From contig JALEQD010000067.1 in assembly GCA_022768655.1 (NCBI GenBank), forward strand, positions 1-37,241: 37,241 bases of DNA. Reading direction: 5' to 3'. Shown piece by piece: positions 1 through 9,185 of this stretch. Within the stretch, counting starts at the first letter, position 1, and each line of letters opens with the position of its first letter. Below the pieces are notes generated by a model. The model was not told where the DNA came from, made no database searches, and saw nothing but the letters and a program-made list of their open reading frames with translations. The stretch is from Anaeroplasma sp. Lineage in GTDB: Bacteria; Bacillota_I; Bacilli_A; Acholeplasmatales; Anaeroplasmataceae. The translations under genes and the position numbers were made by a program.

Positions 1-268
1 TGAAATTAATCTATTTGAAAGAATGAAGGATAATGATAAGAATGAAATACTATATTTCATGAAAGATTTCAATATACCATTTACAAATAATAATGTAGAA
101 TCATCACAAAGAGGTGTAAAGGTAAAACAAAAAATAGGAAAGTTTAGAACTGAAAAAGGAGCAAATAGTTATTTTAAAGCAAAAAGCTTTATACTTACCT
201 TAAAGAAAAGAAAGTATTCAATATTTGAATCCATAAAGAAAATAATATTATTGAGATTTATTAGATGA
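1..268 (+). mobile_element. C-terminal fragment of IS66-family-like transposase (5' end outside window)
   Basis: Frame is open from base 2. FNIPFTNNNVESSQRGVKVKQKIGKFRTEKGANSYFKAKSFILTLKK resembles the IS66 DDE C-terminal pattern (VPFTNNxAExxxRxxKVKQKISGxFRSEEGAxxFxxxxSxxxTxKK). Assigned by motif recall only. Confidence 0.7.
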
Positions 269-398
269 TATCGAAAATATTAATATTTTAAAGCTTTAAA
301 TATAATGTGTCCATTTATTATTGTATTAAATGGATATTTTTATTTAATATTACTGAATTTGTTAACCGTTAAGAAACGTAAAAAAAATGTCATTTGCC

Positions 399-427
399 TT
401 GACTTGATATATAAAAAAAAGTATAAT
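399..427 (+). promoter_or_regulatory. Sigma-A-type promoter for rny
   Basis: TTGACT (399-404), 17-nt spacer, TATAAT (422-427). Confidence 0.7.
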
Positions 428-478
428 TTAAATGATAGTTTATACTATTGTAAGAACAAATTAATAATGGAGGAAATT

Positions 479-2068
479 ATGCAATTAGTTGTGTTAGGGT
501 CAGCTGTTGATACCTATGTTTGGATAATCCTTATTATTTTGTGTTTAATTGCTGGTATTGGTGTAGGTTTTTTAATTAGACTTAAAATGCATTCTAATTC
601 TTTTGCAAAGTCAAAAGAAGAATCTGAAAAGATTTTAGCAGATGCAGAAGAAGAAGCTGAAAGAAAAAAAAGAGAATCAATTAATGAAGCTAAGCAAGAA
701 ATTGCTGCATTAAAGCAAGATGCAGATAGAGATATTAGAGAGAGAAAGAGTGTTGTAGTTGAATTAGAAAATAAATTGAATCAACGTGAAGATGCGCTTG
801 ATCGCCGTTCTAATAATCTAGATCGTCGTGAAGAAATGCTTAATGTAAAAGAAATTAAAATTGATGACAAAAAGGCAGAATTAGAACAACAAAATATTAA
901 GGTTGAAGCTATTCTTAAGGCACAAGAACAAAAGTTAATAGAAATTGGTGCATTAAGTAGAGAAGAAGCAAGAAAAATAATCATGGAATCTGTAAGAGAA
1001 AACATGAAAATTGAGATTGCTACTTATATTAAGGAAGAAGAAGAAAAGGCTAAGCTAGAAGTTAAGTCTAAGGCTAAAAATGCTTTAGCACTTGCAATAC
1101 AAAAATATGCAGGTGAAACTGCTGGTGAAGCTACTGTTTCTACTGTATCATTGCCTGTAGAGGAAATGAAGGGTAGAATAATTGGTCGTGAGGGTAGAAA
1201 TATTAGAACGATAGAATCATTAACGGGAGTTGATTTAATTATTGATGATACTCCAGAGGCTGTTGTTCTTTCTGGTTTTGACCCAGTGCGTAGAGAAATA
1301 GCTAAGCGTTCTTTAGAAATTCTAGTATCAGATGGTAGAATTCATCCAGCTAGAATTGAAGAGGTTGTTGAGCGTTGCCGTGGCGAAGTAGAAATGGTTA
1401 TTCGCGAAATGGGTGAAGATGCAGTATTTAAAACTGGTATTGGTAAGGTTCATCCAGATTTAGTAAGATTAATTGGTAGATTGAATTATCGTACAAGCTA
1501 TGGCCAAAATGTGCTTAAGCATTCTATTGAAACAGCTATGCTTGCTGGAAAGCTTGCAAGTGAAATTGGTGAAAATGAAATTTTAGCACGTCGTGCTGGT
1601 TTATTACATGATATTGGTAAGGCTGTTGACCATGAAATAGAAGGCTCACATGTTGAAATTGGAGTTGAGCTTGCAAATAAGTATCATGAACCAAAAGAGG
1701 TTATTGATGCAATTGCATCACATCATGAGGATGTTGCACCTAAATCTATTATTGCAGTTTTAGTTGCTGCAGCAGATGCACTTTCAAGTGCAAGACCTGG
1801 TGCTCGTTCTGATTCATTAGAAAATTATACTAAGAGATTAGAAAATCTTGAAGCTATTTCAAATAGCATTAAGGGTGTTCAATCTTCATTTGCTATTCAA
1901 GCAGGTCGTGAGGTACGTGTAATTGTAAATCCTGAAGAAATTGACGATTTATCGACTATTTCAATTGCTAGACAAATTAAGGAAGAAATTGAAAATAAGC
2001 TTTCTTATCCTGGTACTATTAAGGTTACAGTTATTCGTGAAATGCGTGCAGTTGATGTTGCAAAATAA
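479..2068 (+). CDS. rny: Ribonuclease Y
   Basis: The listed ORF starts at 305, but the ATG at 479 follows GGAGG and gives MQLVVLG...N-terminal TM. Coiled coil, KH motif ([15 protein letters not shown]) and HD domain ([13 protein letters not shown]...[12 protein letters not shown]). Confidence 0.95.
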   Translation: MQLVVLGSAVDTYVWIILIILCLIAGIGVGFLIRLKMHSNSFAKSKEESEKILADAEEEAERKKRESINEAKQEIAALKQDADRDIRERKSVVVELENKLNQREDALDRRSNNLDRREEMLNVKEIKIDDKKAELEQQNIKVEAILKAQEQKLIEIGALSREEARKIIMESVRENMKIEIATYIKEEEEKAKLEVKSKAKNALALAIQKYAGETAGEATVSTVSLPVEEMKGRIIGREGRNIRTIESLTGVDLIIDDTPEAVVLSGFDPVRREIAKRSLEILVSDGRIHPARIEEVVERCRGEVEMVIREMGEDAVFKTGIGKVHPDLVRLIGRLNYRTSYGQNVLKHSIETAMLAGKLASEIGENEILARRAGLLHDIGKAVDHEIEGSHVEIGVELANKYHEPKEVIDAIASHHEDVAPKSIIAVLVAAADALSSARPGARSDSLENYTKRLENLEAISNSIKGVQSSFAIQAGREVRVIVNPEEIDDLSTISIARQIKEEIENKLSYPGTIKVTVIREMRAVDVAK

Positions 2069-2073
2069 TATAA

Positions 2074-2100
2074 AAAGAGTGATTTATCACTCTTTTTTTT
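2074..2100 (+). terminator. Rho-independent terminator after rny
   Basis: AAAGAGTGATTTATCACTCTTTTTTTT hairpin plus T tract. Confidence 0.85.
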
Positions 2101-2115
2101 AAAAGGGTGGTAGCT

Positions 2116-2877
2116 ATGCGTATTTTATATTTAGGTGATATTGTTGGAGAAAAAACAATAAAGGTTTTAAAGGATAATCTTGATGAGATAAAAAAAGAAT
2201 ACAAGATTAATATGGTATTTGCTAATGCAGAAAATGTTACTAAGGGTAAAGGATTATCTTTAAAGAATTATAAGGAAATAAAATCATTAGGTATTTCTGC
2301 AATTAGCATGGGAAATCATACATTTTCTAAATCGGAAATAAAAGAATATATAAATGATGCTACTATTGCAAGACCTGCTAATTTAAATACATCCTATGGT
2401 AAGAATGTACTATATATAAAATATAATGATAAAAAAATTGCAGTAGTTAATATGATGGGAAGAGTATTTACTAATGCAATTCTTGATTGCCCATTTAAGA
2501 CAATGGATAAATTATTAGAAGAAATAGAAGCTGACCATATTATCGTTGATTTTCATGGAGAGGCAACAAGTGAAAAGAAGGCGTTCTTTTATGATTTTAG
2601 TGGTAAGGTTGATGCAGTATTAGGAACTCACACTCATACCCAAACATCTGATGAGCAGGTGCATAATAATACTTGCTTTATTTCAGATATGGGAATGTGT
2701 GGGGCATATAACAGCATTTTAGGCGATGATATAGCTGATGTTATTACACGCTTTAGAACTGGTATGTATGAGCCACTTAAGGTATGTGATGATACTGAAT
2801 ATTTAATTCAAGGTGTGATTTTAGATTTAGGAACAAAAAATACTATTTCAAGATTAAATAAAATAATAAAATTGTAA
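2116..2877 (+). CDS. ymdB: YmdB family metallophosphoesterase
   Basis: MRILYLGDIVGEKT...FANAENVTKGKGL...GNHTFSK...DFHGEATSEK...GTHTHTQTSDEQ; position after rny as in Bacillus. Confidence 0.93.
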   Translation: MRILYLGDIVGEKTIKVLKDNLDEIKKEYKINMVFANAENVTKGKGLSLKNYKEIKSLGISAISMGNHTFSKSEIKEYINDATIARPANLNTSYGKNVLYIKYNDKKIAVVNMMGRVFTNAILDCPFKTMDKLLEEIEADHIIVDFHGEATSEKKAFFYDFSGKVDAVLGTHTHTQTSDEQVHNNTCFISDMGMCGAYNSILGDDIADVITRFRTGMYEPLKVCDDTEYLIQGVILDLGTKNTISRLNKIIKL

Positions 2878-2921
2878 TAATTATTTATAATTTCCATATA
2901 CTCTTAATAGGAGGAATAAAC

Positions 2922-3182
2922 ATGGAAATATTAAAAATATCAACAAAATCAAAACCAAGTAGTGTTGCAGGAGCCTTAGCTAATGCATTCAAATCTAAAA
3001 GGGTAGTTGAAATGCAAGCTATTGGTGCAGGTGCAATAAATCAAGGTATTAAAGCAATTGCTATAGCAAGAGGATATGTTGCTCCTAGTGGTAAGGATTT
3101 AATTGTTGTTCCTGCTTTTTCAGATATTTTAATTGATGGAGAAGAAAAAACAGCAATTAAGCTAATTGTTAAAGCAGTTTAA
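2922..3182 (+). CDS. spoVS: Stage V sporulation protein S family (SpoVS)
   Basis: MEILKISTKSKPSSVAGALANAFKSKRVVEMQAIGAGAINQGIKAIAIARGYVAPSGKDLIVVPAF; AGGAGG RBS. Confidence 0.95.
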   Translation: MEILKISTKSKPSSVAGALANAFKSKRVVEMQAIGAGAINQGIKAIAIARGYVAPSGKDLIVVPAFSDILIDGEEKTAIKLIVKAV

Positions 3183-3183
3183 T

Positions 3184-3207
3184 AACGACCATTTTGGTCG
3201 TTTTTTC
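3184..3207 (+). terminator. Rho-independent terminator after spoVS
   Basis: AACGACCATTTTGGTCGTTTTTT. Confidence 0.85.
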
Positions 3208-3273
3208 TTTTTTCTAATTAAACTTGATTTGTAATTATTCATTCTTTATTGTATAATTGTTTCGGTGATAATT

Positions 3274-4707
3274 ATGAAGAATATAAAAATTGCACTTCCA
3301 TCATTAAAAAGTGCCAAATTAAGAAGAAATATAAATGTTGAGACTATACGCTATAAGCTAGATAATAAATATGTTGGCTTAGGTACAGGAAAAACATATT
3401 ACATATTTACATATGGATGTCAGGGTAATGAAGCAGACAGTGAGGTAATGGCTGGAATCTTAGAACAGGTTGGATATAAATTATCAGATGATCCTATGAA
3501 TTCTGATGTTGTGCTTTTAAATACCTGTGCTATTCGTGAGAATGCTGAACAAAGAATCTGGGGTGTTTTAGGTCAACTAAAGGGTAGGAAAAGAGAAAAT
3601 CCAGATATGATTGTTGGTATTTGTGGATGCATGCCTCAAGAGGAAAATGCTACAAATAAGATCTTAGAATCATATGATTTTATAGATTTAGTATTTGGTA
3701 CACACAATAGAGAACATTTACCAGAACTAATTTATCAAGCATATTTGACAAAGGCAAAGGTTGTAGAGGTATTATCAAACGAAGGTACTATTTTAGAGGA
3801 TACTCCAAAAATCAGAGCATCACATCATAAGGCATGGGTTAATATTATGTATGGCTGTGATGAATTTTGTACATATTGTATTGTTCCTTATACAAGAGGT
3901 AGAGAACGTTCTAGAAGTAAAGAAGATATTATCAATGAGGTAAAAGAACTTGTAGAGCTTGGATATAAAGAGGTCACTCTTTTAGGGCAAAATGTAAATG
4001 CATATGGAAAAGATTTAGATGGTGATTATACATTTGGAGATTTATTATATGATTTAGATAAAACTGGAATTTCTAGAATTAGATATACAACTAGTCATCC
4101 AAGAGATTTAGATGAAAAAACTATGCTAGCAATGCGTGATTGCAAAAGTGTTATGCCTCATCTACATTTACCAGTTCAATCAGGTGATAATGATATATTA
4201 AAAATAATGAATAGAAAATATACCTATGAAGAATATATGAAAAAGGTTAATAGATTAAAAGAATTAGTTCCTGATATATCAATAACAACTGATATTATTG
4301 TAGGCTTTCCTAATGAAACAGAAGAACAATTCCAAAATACCTTAAAGCTTTGTAGGGAAGTTGGATATGAAGGTGCATTTACATTTATTTATTCAAAAAG
4401 AGAAGGCACTCCTGCAGCAAAAATGCCTGATTCAATAGGTGATGAAGAAAAACATGATAGATTGAATAGATTAAATGTAATTATTAATGAAGGATATAAA
4501 AAAGGACATGAACGCTTCTTAGATAAGGTCGTTGAGGTTTTAGTAGATGGAGAAAGCAAGAATGGTGAGGGTATGATGTGTGGTTATACTCCAAATTTAA
4601 AGCTTACTCATTTCAAATCAAACGATTTATCATTAATAGGCAAGGTAGTAAAGGTTAAGGTTACTGAGGCTAAGACTTGGTTTATGATAGGAGAACTTTG
4701 TGAGTAA
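3274..4707 (+). CDS. miaB: tRNA-2-methylthio-N6-dimethylallyladenosine synthase MiaB
   Basis: Radical SAM CxxxCxxC (GCDEFCTYCIVPYTRGRERSR), N-terminal UPF0004 domain with YGCQGNEADSE, TRAM-like C-terminus. Start could be the upstream GTG at 3265. Confidence 0.93.
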   Translation: MKNIKIALPSLKSAKLRRNINVETIRYKLDNKYVGLGTGKTYYIFTYGCQGNEADSEVMAGILEQVGYKLSDDPMNSDVVLLNTCAIRENAEQRIWGVLGQLKGRKRENPDMIVGICGCMPQEENATNKILESYDFIDLVFGTHNREHLPELIYQAYLTKAKVVEVLSNEGTILEDTPKIRASHHKAWVNIMYGCDEFCTYCIVPYTRGRERSRSKEDIINEVKELVELGYKEVTLLGQNVNAYGKDLDGDYTFGDLLYDLDKTGISRIRYTTSHPRDLDEKTMLAMRDCKSVMPHLHLPVQSGDNDILKIMNRKYTYEEYMKKVNRLKELVPDISITTDIIVGFPNETEEQFQNTLKLCREVGYEGAFTFIYSKREGTPAAKMPDSIGDEEKHDRLNRLNVIINEGYKKGHERFLDKVVEVLVDGESKNGEGMMCGYTPNLKLTHFKSNDLSLIGKVVKVKVTEAKTWFMIGELCE

Positions 4708-5032
4708 TCGCATAGACGAAATAAAAAATGAGCTTTTAGGTATGCCTGAGGTTATTAGATTTAAGGAGCTTGAAGGCTATATTAACAAAAATGAAAGAAT
4801 AAATACTTTATTTTCTCAAGTTAAAGAAAAGCAAAAGCAAATGATAAATGCAAAAGAATTTAATCAGCATAATCAATATAATATATATAATAAGGAATAT
4901 AATGATTTGTTAAATGAATTATATAATTTACCATTTGTAGAAGAGTATTTAGAACTGGTTGATATAATAAATCAAAAGCTAGGAAGCTTAAGCTTTCTTA
5001 TTGAAAAGGAATTAGAAAACAAAATGAAATAA
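4700..5032 (+). CDS. YlbF/YmcA (RicA/RicF-like) family protein
   Basis: 110 aa, helical, with the YlbF-type pattern (MPEVIRFKELEGYINKNERINTLFSQVKEKQKQMINA). Adjacent to miaB like ymcA in Bacillus. Confidence 0.75.
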   Translation: MSNRIDEIKNELLGMPEVIRFKELEGYINKNERINTLFSQVKEKQKQMINAKEFNQHNQYNIYNKEYNDLLNELYNLPFVEEYLELVDIINQKLGSLSFLIEKELENKMK

Positions 5033-5076
5033 TAAAATCCCCCTGATTATCTTACTTTAATCAGGGGGATTTTATT
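5031..5076. terminator. Bidirectional terminator between ylbF-like gene and trpS
   Basis: Perfect 19-bp arms AATAAAATCCCCCTGATTA / TAATCAGGGGGATTTTATT with 8-nt loop. Confidence 0.9.
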
Positions 5077-6076
5077 ATCTTTTTCTTAATCCTATTTTAG
5101 TATAAACCTTATTAAGCTTTTTTCTTGCTAGATAAGATGCTTTTTCTGCACCTGCAGCTAAAACCTTATCAATAATTCCAGATTCTTGAATTTCTTTTAC
5201 CTTTTGTTGTAATAGTGAAAGCTCATCTACAACAATATCTGCCACATATTTTTTGAATTCTCCATAACCCTTTCCAACAAACTCATTTTCTATTTCCTCG
5301 ATTGATTTTTTTGATAAGGAAGAAGCAATAGTTAATAAATTAGAAATACCAGGCTTATTTTCTAAATCATATTTAACAATTGAATCTGAATCTGTAACAG
5401 CTGACATAATTTTCTTTCTAGAAATATTTACATCATCTAGTAAATATATAGTTCCTTTATCAGATTCTGATTTACTCATTTTCTTTGTTGGATTTGATAG
5501 TGATGCAATTTTAGCACCTGTTTTAGCAATCACAGGCTCTGGAAGCTTAAATGTTTCAGAATAATGAGAGTTAAATTTTAAAGCTAAATCTCTTGTTAAT
5601 TCAACATGCTGTTTTTGGTCTATTCCAACTGGAACATAATCAGGATCATAAAGCAAAATATCAGCTGCCATTAATGCAGGATAAATAAATATTCCTGTAG
5701 GAATAGATTCTTTATTTGATATTTTTGCTGTTTTATCCTTATATTGTGTCATTCTAGATAATTCACCCATATTAGAATTACATGTCATAACATAGCCTAA
5801 TTCAGCATGCTCATGAACATCACTTTGCTTAAATAATATTACTTTTTCAGGGTCAAGACCACATGCTAGATAAATTGAAATTAAATTTTTTGTATTTTCT
5901 CTTAATTCTTTTGGATCTATAGGTAATGTTAATGCATGTAAGTCAGCTATAAATACAAGTAATTCATATTCATCCTGATAGCTGATAAATTGCTTAATTG
6001 CTCCAATATAGTTTCCTAATGTTAATTTTCCTGTAGGCTTTATACCTGATAGCATTCTTTTTCTTTGTTGTTCCAT
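5075..6076 (-). CDS. trpS: Tryptophan-tRNA ligase
   Basis: MLSGIKPTGKLTLGNYIGAIKQF, KMSKS signature, AGGAGG RBS, T-box upstream. Confidence 0.95.
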   Translation of the reverse strand: MEQQRKRMLSGIKPTGKLTLGNYIGAIKQFISYQDEYELLVFIADLHALTLPIDPKELRENTKNLISIYLACGLDPEKVILFKQSDVHEHAELGYVMTCNSNMGELSRMTQYKDKTAKISNKESIPTGIFIYPALMAADILLYDPDYVPVGIDQKQHVELTRDLALKFNSHYSETFKLPEPVIAKTGAKIASLSNPTKKMSKSESDKGTIYLLDDVNISRKKIMSAVTDSDSIVKYDLENKPGISNLLTIASSLSKKSIEEIENEFVGKGYGEFKKYVADIVVDELSLLQQKVKEIQESGIIDKVLAAGAEKASYLARKKLNKVYTKIGLRKR

Positions 6077-6107
6077 TTGTTTTTCCTCCTAATTAACCTA
6101 ATATAAT

Positions 6108-6284
6108 AAAAAAAGCATCCTAAGAAATAATTTCTTAAGGACGCTTAAGTATCAGCGCGGTGCCACCTTAATTCTAATAAAATATTAGCTCTTTTATAAA
6201 AATGTATAAATCCAATTCCACAAATAAGCTTGTCTGATGCTTTCACTATCCATCAATCGCTATAACAAGTATTTATTTGGTACT
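6108..6284 (-). promoter_or_regulatory. T-box leader of trpS
   Basis: On the minus strand: AAGGTGGCACCGCG (complement of 6156-6169) followed by terminator AGCGTCCTTAAGAAATTATTTCTTAGGATGCTTTTTTT (6108-6145). Candidate UGG specifier at 6218-6220. Confidence 0.9.
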
Positions 6285-6290
6285 GTTTTT

Positions 6291-6319
6291 ATTATATTTC
6301 ATGTGAATAATTATTTCAA
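6291..6319 (-). promoter_or_regulatory. Promoter of the trpS T-box transcript
   Basis: Minus strand TTGAAA (6314-6319), 17-nt spacer, TATAAT (6291-6296). Confidence 0.7.
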
Positions 6320-6514
6320 TCATAAAATTACTTTTAGTATACGTATATATAGAATTTTTTTCAATAATAATACAAATTTTAAATTATTTATCGTATTTTA
6401 TTCGAAGCATAATGATAAATGTCAAAAAAATGCAAATAAATTATGTTAAATTGAGAAAAAATAAAATTTTATTCAAAAAAATGAAATAAAATTAAAATAA
6501 AAATATAAAAAGTA

Positions 6515-6543
6515 TTGAAAAGATGTATAAATGATTGTATAAT
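6515..6543 (+). promoter_or_regulatory. Promoter of opp operon
   Basis: TTGAAA (6515-6520), 17-nt spacer, TATAAT (6538-6543); A/T-rich upstream sequence. Confidence 0.7.
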
Positions 6544-6578
6544 ACTAACATACTAATCAAAAAAAGGAGAGGAAAACA

Positions 6579-9050
6579 ATGAAATTTAAAAAATTAGCAT
6601 TAGCTGGTCTTACAACAACAGCAGTTTTAGGATTAGCTTCATGTGGCAAAAAGGGTTTCGAAGATGATGGTAAGACATATACATATAATACTTACACTAT
6701 GTTAACACCATCAAACTGGAATGAACTTACTTATCAGGATGAAAATGATACAGAAATCATGAATTTTATCCAAAGTAGTTTCTTCCGTTATGATTACAAA
6801 TATGATTCAAAAGGCAATATTTTACCTGGTGAATTTGAAATCAAGTATGATGCCGCAACAAAATTAGAGGATGTTACTACTGAATATGTTGGAAATACAA
6901 AGTATAATGTCCCAGCAGATGCAAAAGATAGCTTTGCATACAAAATCACTTTGCGTGAGGATTTAAAGTGGGATGATGGTACAGAAATTACTGCTGAAGA
7001 TTTCGTATATACTATGAAGCAACAATTAGACCCATTATTCCGAAACTATCGTGCAGATAGTTATTATAATGGTGCTACAGTTATCAATGATGCTCAAAAC
7101 TATGTTAAACAAGGTCAAAGCGGTTGGTTTAATGCTGATGGACCATATTCAACATATAGTACAGATTTAGATTCTAAGCTTATTTTCAGCTTTGCACCAT
7201 CTGCTGAAAATGCTCAAAAGGAAGGTTTAGGTGCAGCTCAAGCATCATTCCGTGATGCACTTGGATTCCCTGAATCTTTTACAGCTGAAAAAACAGCTGC
7301 ATATTTGGCTGCAAATTATGTTACATCAAAAACTGCTGCTGAGCTTTTAGCACTAGAGGGTAAAACTTTAGCTGAAATTAAGGCAGATACAGCATTAAAT
7401 TCAGCTTGGGAAGCTGTTATTGGCTTCTGGCAAACTGAACCAAATGAGGAATTGGATTTCTTTATTACTAATTATACTTATCCAGAAGTATCATTTGATG
7501 AGGTTGGTATCTTTGCTCCAAGCAAGTATGAAATTGTTGTTGTATTAGATAGCTCATTAACATTATTAAAAGAAGATGGTTCTTTATCATATAAGGCTGC
7601 TTATAATTTTGGTTCATTACCACTAGTTAAGAAAGATTTATATGAAGCTAATAAGCATAAACCAGCATCTGGTTCTACTTTATGGACTACAACTTATAAC
7701 CAATCTGTTGAAAGTACAGCAAGCTGGGGTCCATATAAGCTAACTCAATATCAAGCTGGTAAGAGTTATGTTCTTGAAAGAAATTTAAACTGGTATGGTT
7801 ATGGTAAGGATGTATATGAAGAAGGAACTTACCAGACAGATAAAATTGTTTGTGAACAAGTTCAAGACTGGAATACTGCATGGTTAAAGTTCCAAGCAGG
7901 TGAAGTTGATAGTATTTCTATTGATACTTCAATTGCTGCTGAATATAAGGGAAGCGAACAAGCAATTTTCACTCCATCTGATTTCGTTGGAGCATTACAA
8001 TTACAATCAAGCAAGGATGCATTAAAAGCTCGTGAAACTGAGGGTGTTAATAAGACTTTATTAGCTCAAACTGATTTTAGAAAGGCTTTATCATTAGCTA
8101 TTAATAGAGCAGAATATGCTGCAAAGGTTACTACATCTTCAAAGGCTGGATTTGGATTATTCAACTCAATGCATTACTATGATGTAGAAAACGGTGGCGT
8201 TTATAGAAATGAAGATGTTGCAAAACAAGTATTATGTAATATTTATGGTGTAGATGCTTCTAAGTTTGCATCATTAGATGAAGCAGCTAATTCAATTACT
8301 GGTTTTGATTTAGAACAAGCTAGAAAATTAGTTAATCAAGCTGTAGATGCTGCAATTGCTGCTGGTGATTATAATGGAACTGATAAGGTATCAATAGAAT
8401 TTGGTTCTGGTGCTATTAATGAAGCTGTTACAAGACAATTTGAATTCATTGAAAATGCATGGAAAGAATTAGTTAAGGGTACTAAGCTTGAAGGTAAGCT
8501 GGAGGTTAAATTAGCTGATAAGGGTACTGCATGGGCAAATGACTTCAGAGCTGGTGGATATGATGTTTGTATGGGTGGCTGGAGTGGAGCTGCATGGGAT
8601 CCAGGTTACTTCCTACTTGCATACCTATCACCTGATTACATGTATTCTGCTGCATGGGATACTAGTAGCGTAATGATGGAGTTTACAATGAAAGGTGCTG
8701 GTGAAAACGGTGCTGATATTAAAGATACAATGTCATTAATGGACTGGTATGACTGCTTAAATGGTAATGAAGGCTGCAAATACAATTGGGCTGTAGGTCA
8801 AATCGAAGATGCAAAGAGATTAACATTAATAGCTGCATTAGAAGAACAAATCTTAAAGGTATATTATACTGTACCAATCGTAAATTCTTATTCTGCATCA
8901 TTAATTTCTTATAAGTGGGATTATATTTCTCGTGACTATAATACATTTATGGGATATGGTGGAATTAGAAACATCAAGTACAATTATGATGATGAAGCAT
9001 GGGCTAAGGTTGTAGCTGACAATAATGGTAAGATCGATTATAAAGGATAA
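6579..9050 (+). CDS. oppA: Oligopeptide ABC transporter substrate-binding lipoprotein (enlarged OppA)
   Basis: Lipobox LASC after signal peptide; SBP_bac_5-like KITLREDLKWDDGTEITAEDFVYTMKQQLDP. 823 aa. Confidence 0.9.
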   Translation: MKFKKLALAGLTTTAVLGLASCGKKGFEDDGKTYTYNTYTMLTPSNWNELTYQDENDTEIMNFIQSSFFRYDYKYDSKGNILPGEFEIKYDAATKLEDVTTEYVGNTKYNVPADAKDSFAYKITLREDLKWDDGTEITAEDFVYTMKQQLDPLFRNYRADSYYNGATVINDAQNYVKQGQSGWFNADGPYSTYSTDLDSKLIFSFAPSAENAQKEGLGAAQASFRDALGFPESFTAEKTAAYLAANYVTSKTAAELLALEGKTLAEIKADTALNSAWEAVIGFWQTEPNEELDFFITNYTYPEVSFDEVGIFAPSKYEIVVVLDSSLTLLKEDGSLSYKAAYNFGSLPLVKKDLYEANKHKPASGSTLWTTTYNQSVESTASWGPYKLTQYQAGKSYVLERNLNWYGYGKDVYEEGTYQTDKIVCEQVQDWNTAWLKFQAGEVDSISIDTSIAAEYKGSEQAIFTPSDFVGALQLQSSKDALKARETEGVNKTLLAQTDFRKALSLAINRAEYAAKVTTSSKAGFGLFNSMHYYDVENGGVYRNEDVAKQVLCNIYGVDASKFASLDEAANSITGFDLEQARKLVNQAVDAAIAAGDYNGTDKVSIEFGSGAINEAVTRQFEFIENAWKELVKGTKLEGKLEVKLADKGTAWANDFRAGGYDVCMGGWSGAAWDPGYFLLAYLSPDYMYSAAWDTSSVMMEFTMKGAGENGADIKDTMSLMDWYDCLNGNEGCKYNWAVGQIEDAKRLTLIAALEEQILKVYYTVPIVNSYSASLISYKWDYISRDYNTFMGYGGIRNIKYNYDDEAWAKVVADNNGKIDYKG

Positions 9051-9084
9051 TCTGTTGTAAACATTTAAAAATAAAACATTTAGG

Positions 9085-9113
9085 TGTGGAACAATAAAAA
9101 ATATTGTTCCACA
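9085..9113 (+). repeat. Stable hairpin between oppA and oppB (possible attenuator or mRNA 3'-end stabiliser)
   Basis: TGTGGAACAATA / TATTGTTCCACA 12-bp perfect arms, 5-nt loop, followed by an interrupted T-rich stretch. Confidence 0.75.
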
Positions 9114-9185
9114 TTTTAGTGTTTTTATGAAATATCTGCAAATAATAATTATGTACTGTTATTTTTTGTGTTGAGGTGATTTTTT

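Noticed and set aside
781-1005. 74-aa minus-strand ORF inside rny
   Set aside because: Ser/Leu-rich antisense shadow of the highly charged coiled-coil coding sequence of rny.
2922-3182. SpoVS as proof of a spore-former
   Set aside because: SpoVS homologues are also found in non-sporulating bacteria; no other sporulation-specific gene is visible in the window.
6237-6449. 70-aa plus-strand ORF between trpS and oppA
   Set aside because: Overlaps the minus-strand trpS T-box and its promoter; low-complexity Asn/Phe/Tyr-rich translation; no RBS.
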